From positions 1 through 50,206 of the forward strand of contig NZ_RQII01000068.1 of assembly GCF_004761975.1 (NCBI RefSeq): 50,206 nt of DNA, written 5' to 3'. Shown piece after piece: positions 36,359-45,257 of the stretch (the first letter of the stretch is position 1; the number at the start of each line of letters is the position of its first letter). The notes under the pieces are model-generated. The model did not search any database. It saw only the letters and a list, made by a program, of their open reading frames with translations, and was not told the origin of the DNA. The translations under genes and the position numbers were made by a program. Origin of the DNA: Planococcus koreensis (lineage in GTDB: Bacteria; Bacillota; Bacilli; Bacillales_A; Planococcaceae).

Positions 36359-38020
36359 ATGTTTTCAGCGAAACAGAGGCCGGAACAAATCGGCAAGCTT
36401 TCCAAATACCAGTTTGATGTGTTGGTGATCGGGGGCGGCATTACCGGAGCGGGCATTGCACTGGATGCGGTGTCCCGCGGCATGTCGGTCGCATTGGTTG
36501 AAATGCAGGATTTTGCAGCGGGCACTTCCAGCCGTTCCACAAAATTGGTTCATGGCGGACTGCGGTATTTAAAGCAGTTCGAGGTGAAGCTTGTTGCGGA
36601 AGTCGGCAAAGAACGGGAAATCGTTTATGAAAATGCAGTCCATGTGACAGAACCGCAGCGCATGCTGCTGCCGTTCCACAAGGGTGGAACGTTTGGGCCC
36701 ATTTCGACATCACTTGGCCTTCGGGTCTATGATTTTCTGGCGGGCGTCAAAAAAAGCGAACGCCGCAAGATGCTGAAGCCGGAAGAAGCGCTGGAAAAAG
36801 AGCCTTTGCTGAAAAAGGAAGGCTTGCTCGGAGGCGGCTATTACGTCGAATACCGGACGGATGACGCGCGCCTGACGCTGGAAACGCTGAAGAAAGCGGC
36901 GGAGGGCGGAGCGGTCTGCCTGAACTACGCAAAAGCCGAAAGCTTCCTTTATAAAAACGGCAAAGTGGCTGGCGCACGCATTCAAGATGTTGTGAACGGG
37001 CAAAGGTTCGAAGTGGATGCACAGGTAACAATCAATGCATCGGGTCCTTGGGTGGATGAAGTCAGAAGCCTCGATGCAAAGGCGACAGGCAAACAGCTGC
37101 GCTTGACGAAAGGCACGCATATCGTCGTCGATCAGAAAAAATTCCCGCTCCGCCATGCCGTCTATTTTGACACGCCGGATAAACGCATGGTTTTCGCGAT
37201 TCCTCGGGATACGAAAGTCTATGTCGGCACAACCGATACCTTTTTTGAGCAAAATCCGATCGATCCGAGTGCTACGAAAGAAGATGTCGCCTACTTGATC
37301 GAAGCGGTGAGCGGTATGTTTCCGGAAATCCGCTTGGCACCAAGCGACATCGAATCGACATGGGCAGGCGTTAGGCCGCTTATCCTAGAAGAAGGCTTGG
37401 ACCCGTCCGAAATTTCCCGGAAAGATGAAATCTGGGAATCGGACAACGGTCTGATCTCTATTGCTGGCGGCAAATTGACAGGCTACCGGAAAATGGCGGA
37501 AACGATTGTAGACAAAACAGCGAAAAAGCTGGAAAAGAAAACCGGCAAAAAATACGGCAGTTCCATTACAAAGCATTTGCCGTTATCGGGCGGCGATTTT
37601 GGCGGCTCGGAAAACTTTGGCGGATTCGTCAGCCAAACGGCATTGTCTGCAGGCCAATTCGGCTTGTCAGCAGAAGAAGGCCGCATGCTGGCGCAATTTT
37701 TCGGAACGAACGCCGGCAAAGTGTTCGGCTATTATCAGCTAATGCCTGACAACAATCCCCAGGGGCTGCCAAAGTCGTTGGCAGCCATCCTGAAATACAT
37801 GATTGAAGATGAAATGGCTTTCACCCCTGCAGACTTTTTTGTCAGACGAACGGGTGACCTTTATTTCCATATCGCGGATGTCGTACGCTATAAGGAAAGT
37901 GTGCTGGCGTTCATGGCCAGCGAATTGAATTACAGCGAAGAACAGAAAACGCAATACCGCAATGAATTGAACGAAGAAATCCAGCGGGCGACCCGATATG
38001 TGAGAGGGGCATTGCAATGA
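36359..38020 (+). CDS. glpD: aerobic glycerol-3-phosphate dehydrogenase
   Basis: A 553-residue FAD flavoprotein that oxidises glycerol 3-phosphate to DHAP at the membrane and passes electrons to quinone. FAD motif VIGGGITGAGIALDA near residue 23; TSSRSTKLVHGGLRYLK and VGTTDTF are family blocks. GAGGGGG (36345-36351) precedes the ATG. glpF and glpK, its usual partners, are not here; instead a lipase-like hydrolase overlaps its end. Its position downstream of mutL with a 47-base gap suggests shared transcription. Confidence 0.95.
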   Translation: MFSAKQRPEQIGKLSKYQFDVLVIGGGITGAGIALDAVSRGMSVALVEMQDFAAGTSSRSTKLVHGGLRYLKQFEVKLVAEVGKEREIVYENAVHVTEPQRMLLPFHKGGTFGPISTSLGLRVYDFLAGVKKSERRKMLKPEEALEKEPLLKKEGLLGGGYYVEYRTDDARLTLETLKKAAEGGAVCLNYAKAESFLYKNGKVAGARIQDVVNGQRFEVDAQVTINASGPWVDEVRSLDAKATGKQLRLTKGTHIVVDQKKFPLRHAVYFDTPDKRMVFAIPRDTKVYVGTTDTFFEQNPIDPSATKEDVAYLIEAVSGMFPEIRLAPSDIESTWAGVRPLILEEGLDPSEISRKDEIWESDNGLISIAGGKLTGYRKMAETIVDKTAKKLEKKTGKKYGSSITKHLPLSGGDFGGSENFGGFVSQTALSAGQFGLSAEEGRMLAQFFGTNAGKVFGYYQLMPDNNPQGLPKSLAAILKYMIEDEMAFTPADFFVRRTGDLYFHIADVVRYKESVLAFMASELNYSEEQKTQYRNELNEEIQRATRYVRGALQ

Positions 38021-38937
38021 AAATCAACAAAAGTTATGTAGAAATGTCAGATGGCCATGAAGTTTATTGTGAAATGGTATGCCCGCCTTCACCCATCGGC
38101 CATGTCCATGTGATTCACGGCATGGCCGAGCATGTCGGCCGCTACGAGGAATTCATATTGTTTCTGGCAGCGAAAGGATTTGCGGTATCAGCACACGATC
38201 AGCGCGGTCATGGCAAAACAGCTCAACGCAGCGGGACCATCGGATTTTTCGCTGAAGCTGACGGTTTCCAGCGGGTAGTCGATGATGCCAAGGAAATGAT
38301 CGATCATGCAAAAGATGAATTTGGAGATCTTCCGCTCATCGTGTTCGGCCACAGCATGGGGTCGTTTGTAGTTCGCCGTTTCATCCAATTGCACAGCGCG
38401 GGCATCAGCAGCGTTGTGTTGTCAGGAAGCGGTGGAAACCCCGGCTTTTCGGGCAAAGCGGGGCTGGCATTCGCTTTAGCTGCGGCGAAAGCGCAAGGAC
38501 AGACAGCAGTGAGCGAAGCGCTTGGGAAAATGACGTTTGGCAGTTTCAATAAACCGTTTAAGAACGAAGGATCCGCATATGCTTGGCTCAGCCGGGACAA
38601 TTCCGAGGTAGCCAAATACGAAGCGGATCCGATGTGCGGTGCGCCATCCACAAACCAATTCTACGTAGATTTATTCACCGGCTTGGATTTGATCCATCGC
38701 AAAGCGGAAGTGGGTAAAATCCGCAAAGATTTGCCTTTATTGCTGATCAGCGGTTCCGCTGACCCGGTCGGAGGCAATGGCAAAGGCATTTTCCAGGCGG
38801 CTGAACAATACCAGAATGCCGGCATGACGAATGTCCGCGTGCATTTGGCAGAAGGCGGCCGGCACGAATTGCTGAATGAAATTGATAAAGAAGTCCATTA
38901 CGAAATTATTGCAGATTGGATGTTGGAAAATGATTGA
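38017..38937 (+). CDS. alpha/beta hydrolase, monoacylglycerol lipase / lysophospholipase type
   Basis: A 306-residue serine hydrolase (Hydrolase_4). [13 protein letters not shown] near residue 31 is typical of monoacylglycerol lipases. The nucleophile elbow is GHSMGS (Ser about 112). The acid is in SGSADPVGG and the His in [10 protein letters not shown]. No signal peptide, so cytoplasmic. Starts ATGA over the glpD stop after GAGAGGGG (38002-38009), so translation is coupled. Together they could release and oxidise lipid-derived glycerol; that link is inference, as free glycerol would still need a kinase. Confidence 0.85.
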   Translation: MKINKSYVEMSDGHEVYCEMVCPPSPIGHVHVIHGMAEHVGRYEEFILFLAAKGFAVSAHDQRGHGKTAQRSGTIGFFAEADGFQRVVDDAKEMIDHAKDEFGDLPLIVFGHSMGSFVVRRFIQLHSAGISSVVLSGSGGNPGFSGKAGLAFALAAAKAQGQTAVSEALGKMTFGSFNKPFKNEGSAYAWLSRDNSEVAKYEADPMCGAPSTNQFYVDLFTGLDLIHRKAEVGKIRKDLPLLLISGSADPVGGNGKGIFQAAEQYQNAGMTNVRVHLAEGGRHELLNEIDKEVHYEIIADWMLEND

Positions 38938-39877
38938 TGTAATTGCCATAGTGGGCCCTACGGCTTCCGGCAAAACTGCGCTGAGCCTGGAGCTTGCTAA
39001 ACGCTTCAATGGTGAAATCATCAATGGCGATTCGATGCAAGTATACCGCGGCATGTCGATCGGCACAGCGAAAATCAGTATTGAAGAAATGCAAGGTGTG
39101 CCCCACCACTTGCTCGACATCAAGGAACCGGAAGAATCTTTTTCGGTGGCAGAATACCAAGGTCTAGTGCGCAGCAAAATTGAAGAAATCCAATCGCGGG
39201 GCAAACTGCCCATCCTTGTAGGGGGATCAGGCCTGTATGTTCAGGCGGTTTTATTCGATTACCGCTTTACGGACGGCCAAGTTGATGAAAAAGTAAGGGC
39301 TGCTTTATATGAAGAGCTCGAACAGTTTGGTCCGCAGCATATGCACGATAAATTGATGGCAATGGACCCGGCAACGGATATTCATCGGAACAACACAAGG
39401 CGCGTCATCCGCGCACTTGAAATTTTGGAAAGCGGCGATCAGCAAGCAGACCGCAGCCTGGCGTTGTCCCCGATATACAACGAGGTTATCATTGGACTCG
39501 ATATCGACCGCGATGTCCTGTATCAGCGCATCAATGAGCGCGTCGATGTGATGCTGGAGCAAGGTCTTCTGGATGAGGTTGCAGCGCTGCGCGACCGCGG
39601 CGTCCGCGATACCCAGTCGATCCAAGCAATCGGCTACAGGGAATTATATGGATTTCTTGAAGGAACTGTGGATTTTGGGGAAGCGGTCAGCCAGTTAAAA
39701 CAAAATTCACGGAAATACGCGAAGAGGCAATTCACTTATTTCAAAAACAAGCTGCCGATTTTCTGGATTGATGCAATAGCCGATCTGGAAAAAAACATTC
39801 AGGAAATTGAAGCATTCATGCAGGAAAAAGACCGTGCCCGTCGAATAGAAATAATTGCGGTAAAAAATAAAGACTAG
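38930..39877 (+). CDS. miaA: tRNA dimethylallyltransferase
   Basis: A 315-residue MiaA that adds dimethylallyl to A37 of tRNAs reading UNN codons. P-loop GPTASGKT (residues 8-15), [17 protein letters not shown], and [13 protein letters not shown]. The frame is open upstream into the hydrolase, but the ATG at 38930 gives the family N-terminus. It overlaps the hydrolase stop by eight bases. The next step, MiaB methylthiolation, is normally encoded near ymcA but is missing from that place. Confidence 0.95.
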   Translation: MIDVIAIVGPTASGKTALSLELAKRFNGEIINGDSMQVYRGMSIGTAKISIEEMQGVPHHLLDIKEPEESFSVAEYQGLVRSKIEEIQSRGKLPILVGGSGLYVQAVLFDYRFTDGQVDEKVRAALYEELEQFGPQHMHDKLMAMDPATDIHRNNTRRVIRALEILESGDQQADRSLALSPIYNEVIIGLDIDRDVLYQRINERVDVMLEQGLLDEVAALRDRGVRDTQSIQAIGYRELYGFLEGTVDFGEAVSQLKQNSRKYAKRQFTYFKNKLPIFWIDAIADLEKNIQEIEAFMQEKDRARRIEIIAVKNKD

Positions 39878-39897
39878 GGGTTATGAGGGGGATATTC

Positions 39898-40122
39898 ATG
39901 AAGCCAGTAAACATTCAAGATGTTTATTTGAACCAGCTGCGCAAAAACAATATTTACGTAACTGTCTTTTTATTGAATGGTTTTCAATTGAAAGGTACGA
40001 TTAAATCCTATGATAATTTCACAGTGCTGGTTGAGTCCGAAGGCAAGCAGCAGCTGATTTACAAGCATGCCATTTCGACTTTTTCACCGTCGAAACCGGT
40101 TGCGATCGAACATCAGGATTGA
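39898..40122 (+). CDS. hfq: RNA-binding protein Hfq
   Basis: A 74-residue Sm-like protein. Sm1 region [20 protein letters not shown] and Sm2 signature YKHAIST are intact. It forms a hexameric ring binding A-rich and U-rich RNA. ATG 39898 is 6 bases after GAGGGGG (39885-39891); the in-frame ATG at 39883 overlaps that site. miaA-hfq is a widely conserved pair. In B. subtilis hflX (ynbA) comes after; here it is replaced by a rhodanese gene. Confidence 0.95.
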   Translation: MKPVNIQDVYLNQLRKNNIYVTVFLLNGFQLKGTIKSYDNFTVLVESEGKQQLIYKHAISTFSPSKPVAIEHQD

Positions 40123-40185
40123 TCTTTCAGCAAATATGCAAAGGGCTTATAAGCCAATTAACAAGATTAACGGGAGGCAATAACA

Positions 40186-40485
40186 ATGAAATCAATTTCT
40201 ACTGATGAATTGCAGGGAAAATTGGAAGCTGGCGAAAAGGTTCAGCTGATTGACGTGCGCGAAGATGACGAAGTGGCGGCTGGCATGGTGCCGGGCGCTA
40301 AGCACATTGCACTTGGCACATTGCCGGACCGCTTGTCGGAAGTTGACAGCTCCCAAGCAGTGCATGTCATTTGCCGCTCAGGAAAACGCAGCGCGAAAGC
40401 GTGCGAAATTCTTGAATCTGGCGGTATCGAAGCCGTCAACGTTGATGGCGGGATGCTTGATTGGAAAGGCGAAACACACGCCTGA
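40186..40485 (+). CDS. single-domain rhodanese-like protein
   Basis: A 99-residue rhodanese domain: LIDVREDDEVAAGMVPGA near residue 21 and active-site loop CRSGKRSAKA with Cys63. The enzyme could move sulfane sulphur from a persulfide; its acceptor is unknown. GGGAGGC lies 9 bases before the ATG. It ends at a terminator shared with the convergent gene. Confidence 0.9.
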   Translation: MKSISTDELQGKLEAGEKVQLIDVREDDEVAAGMVPGAKHIALGTLPDRLSEVDSSQAVHVICRSGKRSAKACEILESGGIEAVNVDGGMLDWKGETHA

Positions 40486-40500
40486 TTGTAAAACGCAAAA

Positions 40501-40536
40501 GACCGCCTGGCTTTTAGAAGCCGGGCGGTCTTTTTA
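40501..40536. terminator. bidirectional terminator between rhodanese and yvgT-like genes
   Basis: GACCGCCTGGCTT (40501-40513) and AAGCCGGGCGGTC (40518-40530), one mismatch, with A-rich sequence on the left and T5 on the right. It can serve both converging genes. Confidence 0.85.
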
Positions 40537-41148
40537 TTGTGAATGGGTTGTCAGGATTTTACGTGTCGGCAGGCGCCATCTGTATGTGAAAGAGAGAATG
40601 CGCAATGCGGTGATGCAGATAAACAGGATATACAGCATCGAGTCAGTGCGCACCATATCAAAGCTGATGAGTATGCCCGCCATCGCAGCCCACACCGCAT
40701 AAATTTCCGCTTTTAGGACAAGCGGCTTGCGGCCGGCTAGGACGTCCCGGACCATGCCGCCGCCGGAACCCGTCAAAACGGCTGCGACGACAACCGCGTA
40801 TACCGGCATTTCCAAATTCACTGCGTAAAGTGCACCTTGTATAGCAAATGCGGATAACCCGATGGCATCAAAGAAATTGCCCCAGCGGTTCCAATGGCTT
40901 AATAGCTTATTCGGAAAAAGGAAAACGAGGGTGACGGACAATAAGGCAAGCTGAAACATCATTTCCTGCTCCCATAATGCTGATACTGGCACGCCGATCA
41001 ATAAATTCCGGATGGCTCCGCCGCCGAATGCCGTCACAATCCCCAGCAGATAGACCCCGAAAATATCGTATTCCTCTTCCATTGCAATAATAGCCCCGGA
41101 CACCGCAAAAGCGATCGTCCCGATGGCACTTAATACTTCCCAAGCCAT
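40534..41148 (-). CDS. yvgT: TRIC/UPF0126 family membrane protein (YvgT-like)
   Basis: A 204-residue integral membrane protein with two homologous halves of about three membrane helices. Each half carries the glycine-rich signature (GIVTAFGGGAIRNLL and AVLTGSGGGMVRDVLAG). The family includes prokaryotic TRIC cation channels. The frame extends upstream, but GGGAGG (41158-41163 on this strand) places the start at 41148. It is divergent from ynbB and shares its upstream region. Its substrate cannot be read from the sequence. Confidence 0.88.
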   Translation of the reverse strand: MAWEVLSAIGTIAFAVSGAIIAMEEEYDIFGVYLLGIVTAFGGGAIRNLLIGVPVSALWEQEMMFQLALLSVTLVFLFPNKLLSHWNRWGNFFDAIGLSAFAIQGALYAVNLEMPVYAVVVAAVLTGSGGGMVRDVLAGRKPLVLKAEIYAVWAAMAGILISFDMVRTDSMLYILFICITALRILSFTYRWRLPTRKILTTHSQ

Positions 41149-41182
41149 ATGATGCATCCTCCCGAAATGTTCAACTCTATGA

Positions 41183-41210
41183 ATTGTAGCAGAATTTGAC
41201 GCAATTTCAA
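41183..41210 (-). promoter_or_regulatory. promoter of the yvgT-like gene
   Basis: On the - strand, TTGAAA (41205-41210) and TACAAT (41183-41188) with a 16-base spacer. It overlaps the divergent ynbB promoter. Confidence 0.6.
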
Positions 41211-41225
41211 GTTTAATTGCATAAT
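41196..41225 (+). promoter_or_regulatory. promoter of ynbB
   Basis: TTGACG (41196-41201) and CATAAT (41220-41225), 18-base spacer. It overlaps the - strand promoter face to face, so the two may compete for polymerase. Confidence 0.65.
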
Positions 41226-41256
41226 AGGGAGTGAGCAAAAAAGAATGGAGAATTAG

Positions 41257-42489
41257 ATGCAAACTACCATACGTGCAATAGAAGATACAATTCAAAACGA
41301 GCTGCAAAAAGCGGATGACATCGCCTTTTTGAACCAGAAAAAAGTGTTGGAGGCTTTCCATTCGCAAAAAGTCAGCGACCACCATTTCAATCCTTCCACG
41401 GGGTATGGCTATGACGATGAAGGGCGCGATACACTTGAACGCGTTTATGCGGCTGTTTTCAAAGCGGAAGCGGCATTGGTGCGGCCTCAGATCATCTCAG
41501 GGACGCATGCCATCACGATTTCGTTATTCGGCGTTTTACGGCCGGGCGACGAACTGCTTTACCTGACTGGAAAACCCTACGACACCTTGGACGCCATTGT
41601 GTCAGGCGGAGAACAGGATACCGGTTCACTGCGGGATTTCGGCATCAGCTACCAGCATGTGCCGTTGGCTGAAGACAATAGCATTGACTGGGAAACTGCA
41701 AAAAAAGCCATTCACGAACGGACGAAAGTGATCGCCATCCAGCGTTCAAGAGGCTATGATACCCGTCCATCGTTTACCATAGCTGAGATAGCCGAGATGA
41801 TTGCTGAAATCCGCGCCATAAAACCCGACGCCATTGTTTTCGTCGATAATTGCTACGGTGAATTCGTCGAAGAACAAGAACCGATTGAAGCGGGTGCTGA
41901 TTTGATTGCCGGATCGCTTATCAAAAATCCAGGCGGCGGACTGGCTAAAATTGGCGGCTATATTGCCGGCAGAAAAGATTTAGTGGAAAAATGCGGTTAT
42001 CGTATGACTTCGCCGGGTATAGGAGGAGAAGCAGGGGCATCGCTGAATGCATTGCCGGATATGTACCAAGGGTTTTTTATGGCTCCCCATATCGTGTCGC
42101 AGGCATTGAAAGGCGCGATTTTTACATCCGCGCTTCTGGAATCCGTCGGAATGGCAACATCTCCACATTATTCAGCGAAACGGACAGATTTGATCCAGTC
42201 CGTTTCATTCAACACCGCTGAGCAAATGGTGGCATTCTGCCAAACGATCCAAGCGAGTTCACCGGTCAATGCGCAATTTAAACCAGAACCTGCCTATATG
42301 CCAGGCTATGAAGACGATGTCATCATGGCAGCCGGTACGTTCGTACAAGGGTCAAGCATTGAATTGACCGCTGACGGCCCGATCAGGCCGCCTTACACCG
42401 CTTTTGTACAAGGCGGGCTCACTTACGAGCATGTGAAAATAGCTGTCTTAAACTCAATTGAAACCTTAAAAAAATCAAATCTGATTTAA
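41257..42489 (+). CDS. ynbB: methionine gamma-lyase family PLP enzyme (YnbB, 'aluminium resistance' family)
   Basis: A 410-residue PLP-dependent enzyme of the Cys/Met metabolism fold. TGYGYDDEGRDTLERVYA near residue 47, SGTHAITISLFGVLRPGDEL near 80, and the probable PLP lysine in AGSLIKNPGGGLAKIGGYIAG near 215. The family is named for aluminium resistance but its physiological reaction is unclear. Its position upstream of glnR is the conserved Bacillus order. A strong terminator follows. Confidence 0.92.
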   Translation: MQTTIRAIEDTIQNELQKADDIAFLNQKKVLEAFHSQKVSDHHFNPSTGYGYDDEGRDTLERVYAAVFKAEAALVRPQIISGTHAITISLFGVLRPGDELLYLTGKPYDTLDAIVSGGEQDTGSLRDFGISYQHVPLAEDNSIDWETAKKAIHERTKVIAIQRSRGYDTRPSFTIAEIAEMIAEIRAIKPDAIVFVDNCYGEFVEEQEPIEAGADLIAGSLIKNPGGGLAKIGGYIAGRKDLVEKCGYRMTSPGIGGEAGASLNALPDMYQGFFMAPHIVSQALKGAIFTSALLESVGMATSPHYSAKRTDLIQSVSFNTAEQMVAFCQTIQASSPVNAQFKPEPAYMPGYEDDVIMAAGTFVQGSSIELTADGPIRPPYTAFVQGGLTYEHVKIAVLNSIETLKKSNLI

Positions 42490-42492
42490 CAT

Positions 42493-42526
42493 AAATTTCC
42501 GCACATAACCGTGCGGAAATTTTTTA
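42493..42526 (+). terminator. intrinsic terminator after ynbB
   Basis: AAATTTCCGCAC (42493-42504) and GTGCGGAAATTT (42511-42522), perfect, with T6. Outer bases AACAT/ATGTT can extend the stem into the first GlnR box. Confidence 0.9.
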
Positions 42527-42577
42527 TGTTAGAAAACCTAACATTCGTTTGACAAGTTATCTGACATCCTTTACACT
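42527..42577 (+). promoter_or_regulatory. glnRA promoter with two GlnR operators
   Basis: Promoter TTGACA (42549-42554), 17-base spacer, TACACT (42572-42577). Operator 1 is TGTTA-N7-TAACA (42527-42543), a perfect match to TGTNAN7TNACA. Operator 2, TGACA-N7-TGACA (42550-42566), has one mismatch and covers the -35. This is the arrangement known for glnRA autoregulation in Bacillus: repression by GlnR when glutamine is plentiful. Confidence 0.9.
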
Positions 42578-42611
42578 AAAGGAGCAGTAATTAGTGAAAT
42601 GGGTGAAAAAC

Positions 42612-42995
42612 ATGACACACCGCGTTCGCAGGACGATGCCGCTTCTTCCTATCAGTATAGTAATGCAGCTGACGGAATTGACAGCGCGCCAAATCCGTTA
42701 CTACGAAGAGCACGAGTTGATCAGCCCAGCGCGATCGGAAGGGAACAAGCGGATGTTTTCATTAAACGACGTGGACACTCTTCTGGAAATCAAGGATTTT
42801 CTGGACCAAGGCATTAATATCGCGGGCATCAAAAAGATTTATGCCCTGCGTTCACAGCCAACAATTGAAAAGACAGCGCCACAGACAATCACGGACGCCG
42901 AGCTGCGGAGAATTTTGAGGGACGAAATGCTGAACTCAAAATCATTCGACAGAGGCGGCATCAGGCAAGGGGATTTATCCCGTTTCTTTAAATGA
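42612..42995 (+). CDS. glnR: glutamine synthetase repressor GlnR
   Basis: A 127-residue MerR-family regulator. The winged-helix DNA-binding region (residues 8-75) has MQLTELTARQIRYYEEHELI and RMFSLNDVDTLLEIKDFL. The C-terminal RQGDLSRFFK is the tail known to control dimerisation and to contact feedback-inhibited glutamine synthetase. ATG 42612 is taken with GGTGA just upstream. It should bind the double operator before its own gene. Followed 39 bases later by glnA. Confidence 0.95.
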   Translation: MTHRVRRTMPLLPISIVMQLTELTARQIRYYEEHELISPARSEGNKRMFSLNDVDTLLEIKDFLDQGINIAGIKKIYALRSQPTIEKTAPQTITDAELRRILRDEMLNSKSFDRGGIRQGDLSRFFK

Positions 42996-43034
42996 ACCGG
43001 GTTACATAAACAATCATAGGAGAGTGAAGCGAAC

Positions 43035-44369
43035 ATGAGCAAGTATACTAAAGATGACATTAAACGTTTGGTGCAAGAACAAGAAGTGAACTTTATCCGT
43101 CTGCAATTCACAGACATCTTGGGTATCATTAAGAACGTTGAAATCCCTACATCCCAATTGGATAAGGCTTTAGACAACAAAATGATGTTCGACGGTTCTT
43201 CTATTGATGGATTTGTACGAATCGAAGAATCAGATATGTACCTATTCCCTGATCTTGACACATGGGTCGTTTTCCCTTGGATCACAGGCAAAGGTAAAGT
43301 GGCACGTTTAATCTGCGATATCTACCGTGCAGACGGAACACCGTTTGATGGAGATCCACGCAATAACTTGAAGCGCGTACTGAAAGAAATGGAAGAGCTT
43401 GGCTTTACACATTTCAATCTTGGGCCTGAGCCGGAATTCTTCTTGTTCAAATTGGACGAGCGCGGCGAACCTTCTTTGGAATTGAACGATAATGGCGGTT
43501 ATTTTGACTTGGCGCCGATGGACCTTGGCGAAAACTGCCGCCGCGACATCGTGCTAGAGTTAGAGGAAATGGGCTTTGAAATCGAAGCATCCCACCACGA
43601 AGTAGCTCCAGGACAGCACGAAATCGACTTTAAATACGCGGATGCTGTCAAAGCATGCGACGATATCCAAACATTTAAATTAGTGGTTAAAACCATTGCA
43701 CGCAAACACGGCCTGCACGCAACATTCATGCCGAAGCCATTGTTCGGCGTCAACGGATCAGGGATGCACATGAACGTTTCCCTATTCAACGGCAAAGAAA
43801 ATGCTTTCTTGGATGAAGATGGCGAATTGAAGTTGAGCGAAACTGCTTATCAATTCCTTGCAGGAATCCTTGAGCACGCTGAAGGATTCACAGCTATTAC
43901 AAATCCTACAGTCAATTCTTACAAACGCCTCGTACCGGGCTACGAAGCACCTTGCTACGTTGCTTGGTCTGGACAAAACCGCAGCCCGTTGATCCGTATC
44001 CCGGCATCACGCGGATTGTCGACACGCGTGGAAGTGCGTTCTGTTGACCCTGCTGCAAATCCTTACTTGGCAATGGCTGTATTATTGGCTGCTGGCCTTG
44101 ACGGCATCAAGAAGAAAATGACGCCGCCTAAAGCTGTAGACCGCAATATCTACGCAATGAACAGAAAAGAGCGCGAAGCTGTCGGCATCCAAGATCTTCC
44201 GCCAACATTGTACGCAGCTCTGCAAGAATTCCAAAGCAACGAAGTGATGACAAAAGCACTTGGATCACACATCACAAACAACTTTGTGGAAGCGAAAGAA
44301 ATCGAGTGGGATATGTTCCGCATTGCGGTTCACCCATGGGAGCGCGAGCAATACCTGAAAATGTATTAA
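43035..44369 (+). CDS. glnA: glutamine synthetase, type I
   Basis: A 444-residue GSI-alpha enzyme that makes glutamine from glutamate, ammonia and ATP. Signatures: [17 protein letters not shown] near residue 54, [11 protein letters not shown] near 129, [14 protein letters not shown] near 235 and [13 protein letters not shown] near 315. No adenylylation-site extension, as in Bacillus, where control is by feedback and GlnR. GGAGAGTG precedes the ATG. Length is identical to B. subtilis GlnA. Confidence 0.98.
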   Translation: MSKYTKDDIKRLVQEQEVNFIRLQFTDILGIIKNVEIPTSQLDKALDNKMMFDGSSIDGFVRIEESDMYLFPDLDTWVVFPWITGKGKVARLICDIYRADGTPFDGDPRNNLKRVLKEMEELGFTHFNLGPEPEFFLFKLDERGEPSLELNDNGGYFDLAPMDLGENCRRDIVLELEEMGFEIEASHHEVAPGQHEIDFKYADAVKACDDIQTFKLVVKTIARKHGLHATFMPKPLFGVNGSGMHMNVSLFNGKENAFLDEDGELKLSETAYQFLAGILEHAEGFTAITNPTVNSYKRLVPGYEAPCYVAWSGQNRSPLIRIPASRGLSTRVEVRSVDPAANPYLAMAVLLAAGLDGIKKKMTPPKAVDRNIYAMNRKEREAVGIQDLPPTLYAALQEFQSNEVMTKALGSHITNNFVEAKEIEWDMFRIAVHPWEREQYLKMY

Positions 44370-44377
44370 GCAAAATG

Positions 44378-44411
44378 AAACCGCCAGCGCAAATTGCGCT
44401 GGCGGTTTTTT
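44378..44411 (+). terminator. intrinsic terminator after glnA
   Basis: AAACCGCCAGCGCA (44378-44391) and TGCGCTGGCGGTTT (44395-44408), perfect 14-bp stem, T6. The following 44412-44605 is AT-rich and shows no gene, promoter or repeat I can support. Confidence 0.92.
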
Positions 44412-44619
44412 AACGGTTAATAATGAGATAACATACTATATCTAAAGTGGAAGAATGAGTAATTCAACACTGCATGAAATAAACGCGAGAAAAATTATTT
44501 TTATTGGAAGTTTAGCGTAATGGGCACCGGGGTATTATTTAAAAGAATTCATAAATAGGATTAATAACCCGTACTGAATTTTCTTAGTGCTTAAGAAGAT
44601 TTTGTGGGGGGTGATTAAT

Positions 44620-44820
44620 TTGACAAAGATTCAAGGGGTAAAAGATCTGCTGAAGTACTTAGAATCAGCAGGCTGCCCGATGACTGAAGAACAGATTAAT
44701 GAAGGCATTGCAAAAAGGCAGATTCCACATAGCCAGTCCTACGCCAATACAATCTTTTTTGACTTGAGGCATATCGATTGGTGGATTTCGGAACAGCAAA
44801 AGCAAGAAAGCAAAAATTGA
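44620..44820 (+). CDS. small protein of unknown function
   Basis: A 66-residue frame beginning at TTG 44620, five bases after a strong GGGGGGTGAT site (44605-44614 region). The sequence (KDLLKYLESAGCPMTEEQI, then IFFDLRHIDWWISEQQ) has a helix-rich look and a Trp pair, but I do not recognise a family. No signal peptide or membrane segment. The good ribosome binding site and following terminator support it being real. It could be a small DNA-binding or adaptor protein, which cannot be shown here. Confidence 0.6.
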   Translation: MTKIQGVKDLLKYLESAGCPMTEEQINEGIAKRQIPHSQSYANTIFFDLRHIDWWISEQQKQESKN

Positions 44821-44842
44821 ATACTATCTTCGGAAAACCGGT

Positions 44843-44884
44843 ACCCCGGATTCGGCTCCCAGAGAGTCCGTATCCGGGGTTTTC
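44843..44884 (+). terminator. terminator after the 66-residue gene
   Basis: ACCCCGGA (44843-44850) and TCCGGGGT (44873-44880) with a large loop that can fold further, followed by TTTT. Confidence 0.65.
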
Positions 44885-44992
44885 CCTATTCTTTTATGCA
44901 AATGAATTCAAAAAAAGAATGCACAACACATCCCTTTCTTGGTGTATGATAGACAGAAGCGAAAATAATCTGATTTTAAGGAGGCCCTATGC

Positions 44993-45187
44993 ATGAAAAC
45001 TTTTCAAGTGGAATTTTATTTTGACCAAGGCAATACCATTGTCCTGACATCATATGCAGAAGATAAGGAATCAGCATTGCGGAATATTCCTACCCATGGC
45101 ACGTTTGAAATTACGGACCAGGACAACGATCGCCTATACCGCATCACCATCACTCAAGTAAAATACATCATGGTCTATGAATTATAA
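44993..45187 (+). CDS. small protein of unknown function, probably beta-rich
   Basis: A 64-residue frame starting at ATG 44993, eight bases after AAGGAGG (44978-44984). The pattern of alternating hydrophobics (KTFQVEFYFDQGNTIVL, LYRITITQVKYIMVYEL) suggests a small beta-sheet domain. I do not recognise the family. TATGAT (44945-44950) may be its -10 but has no good -35. A terminator hairpin follows, so it seems to be a single-gene unit. Confidence 0.65.
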   Translation: MKTFQVEFYFDQGNTIVLTSYAEDKESALRNIPTHGTFEITDQDNDRLYRITITQVKYIMVYEL

Positions 45188-45193
45188 GGTCTG

Positions 45194-45223
45194 AAGCATC
45201 GCGTTTTAACGGATGCTTTTTTT
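45194..45223 (+). terminator. intrinsic terminator after the 64-residue gene
   Basis: AAGCATC and GATGCTT enclose a second pairing CGTT/AACG, with T7 after. Confidence 0.75.
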
Positions 45224-45257
45224 ATGCAGAAAATTAATGGCAGGGAGCTGGCTATGG

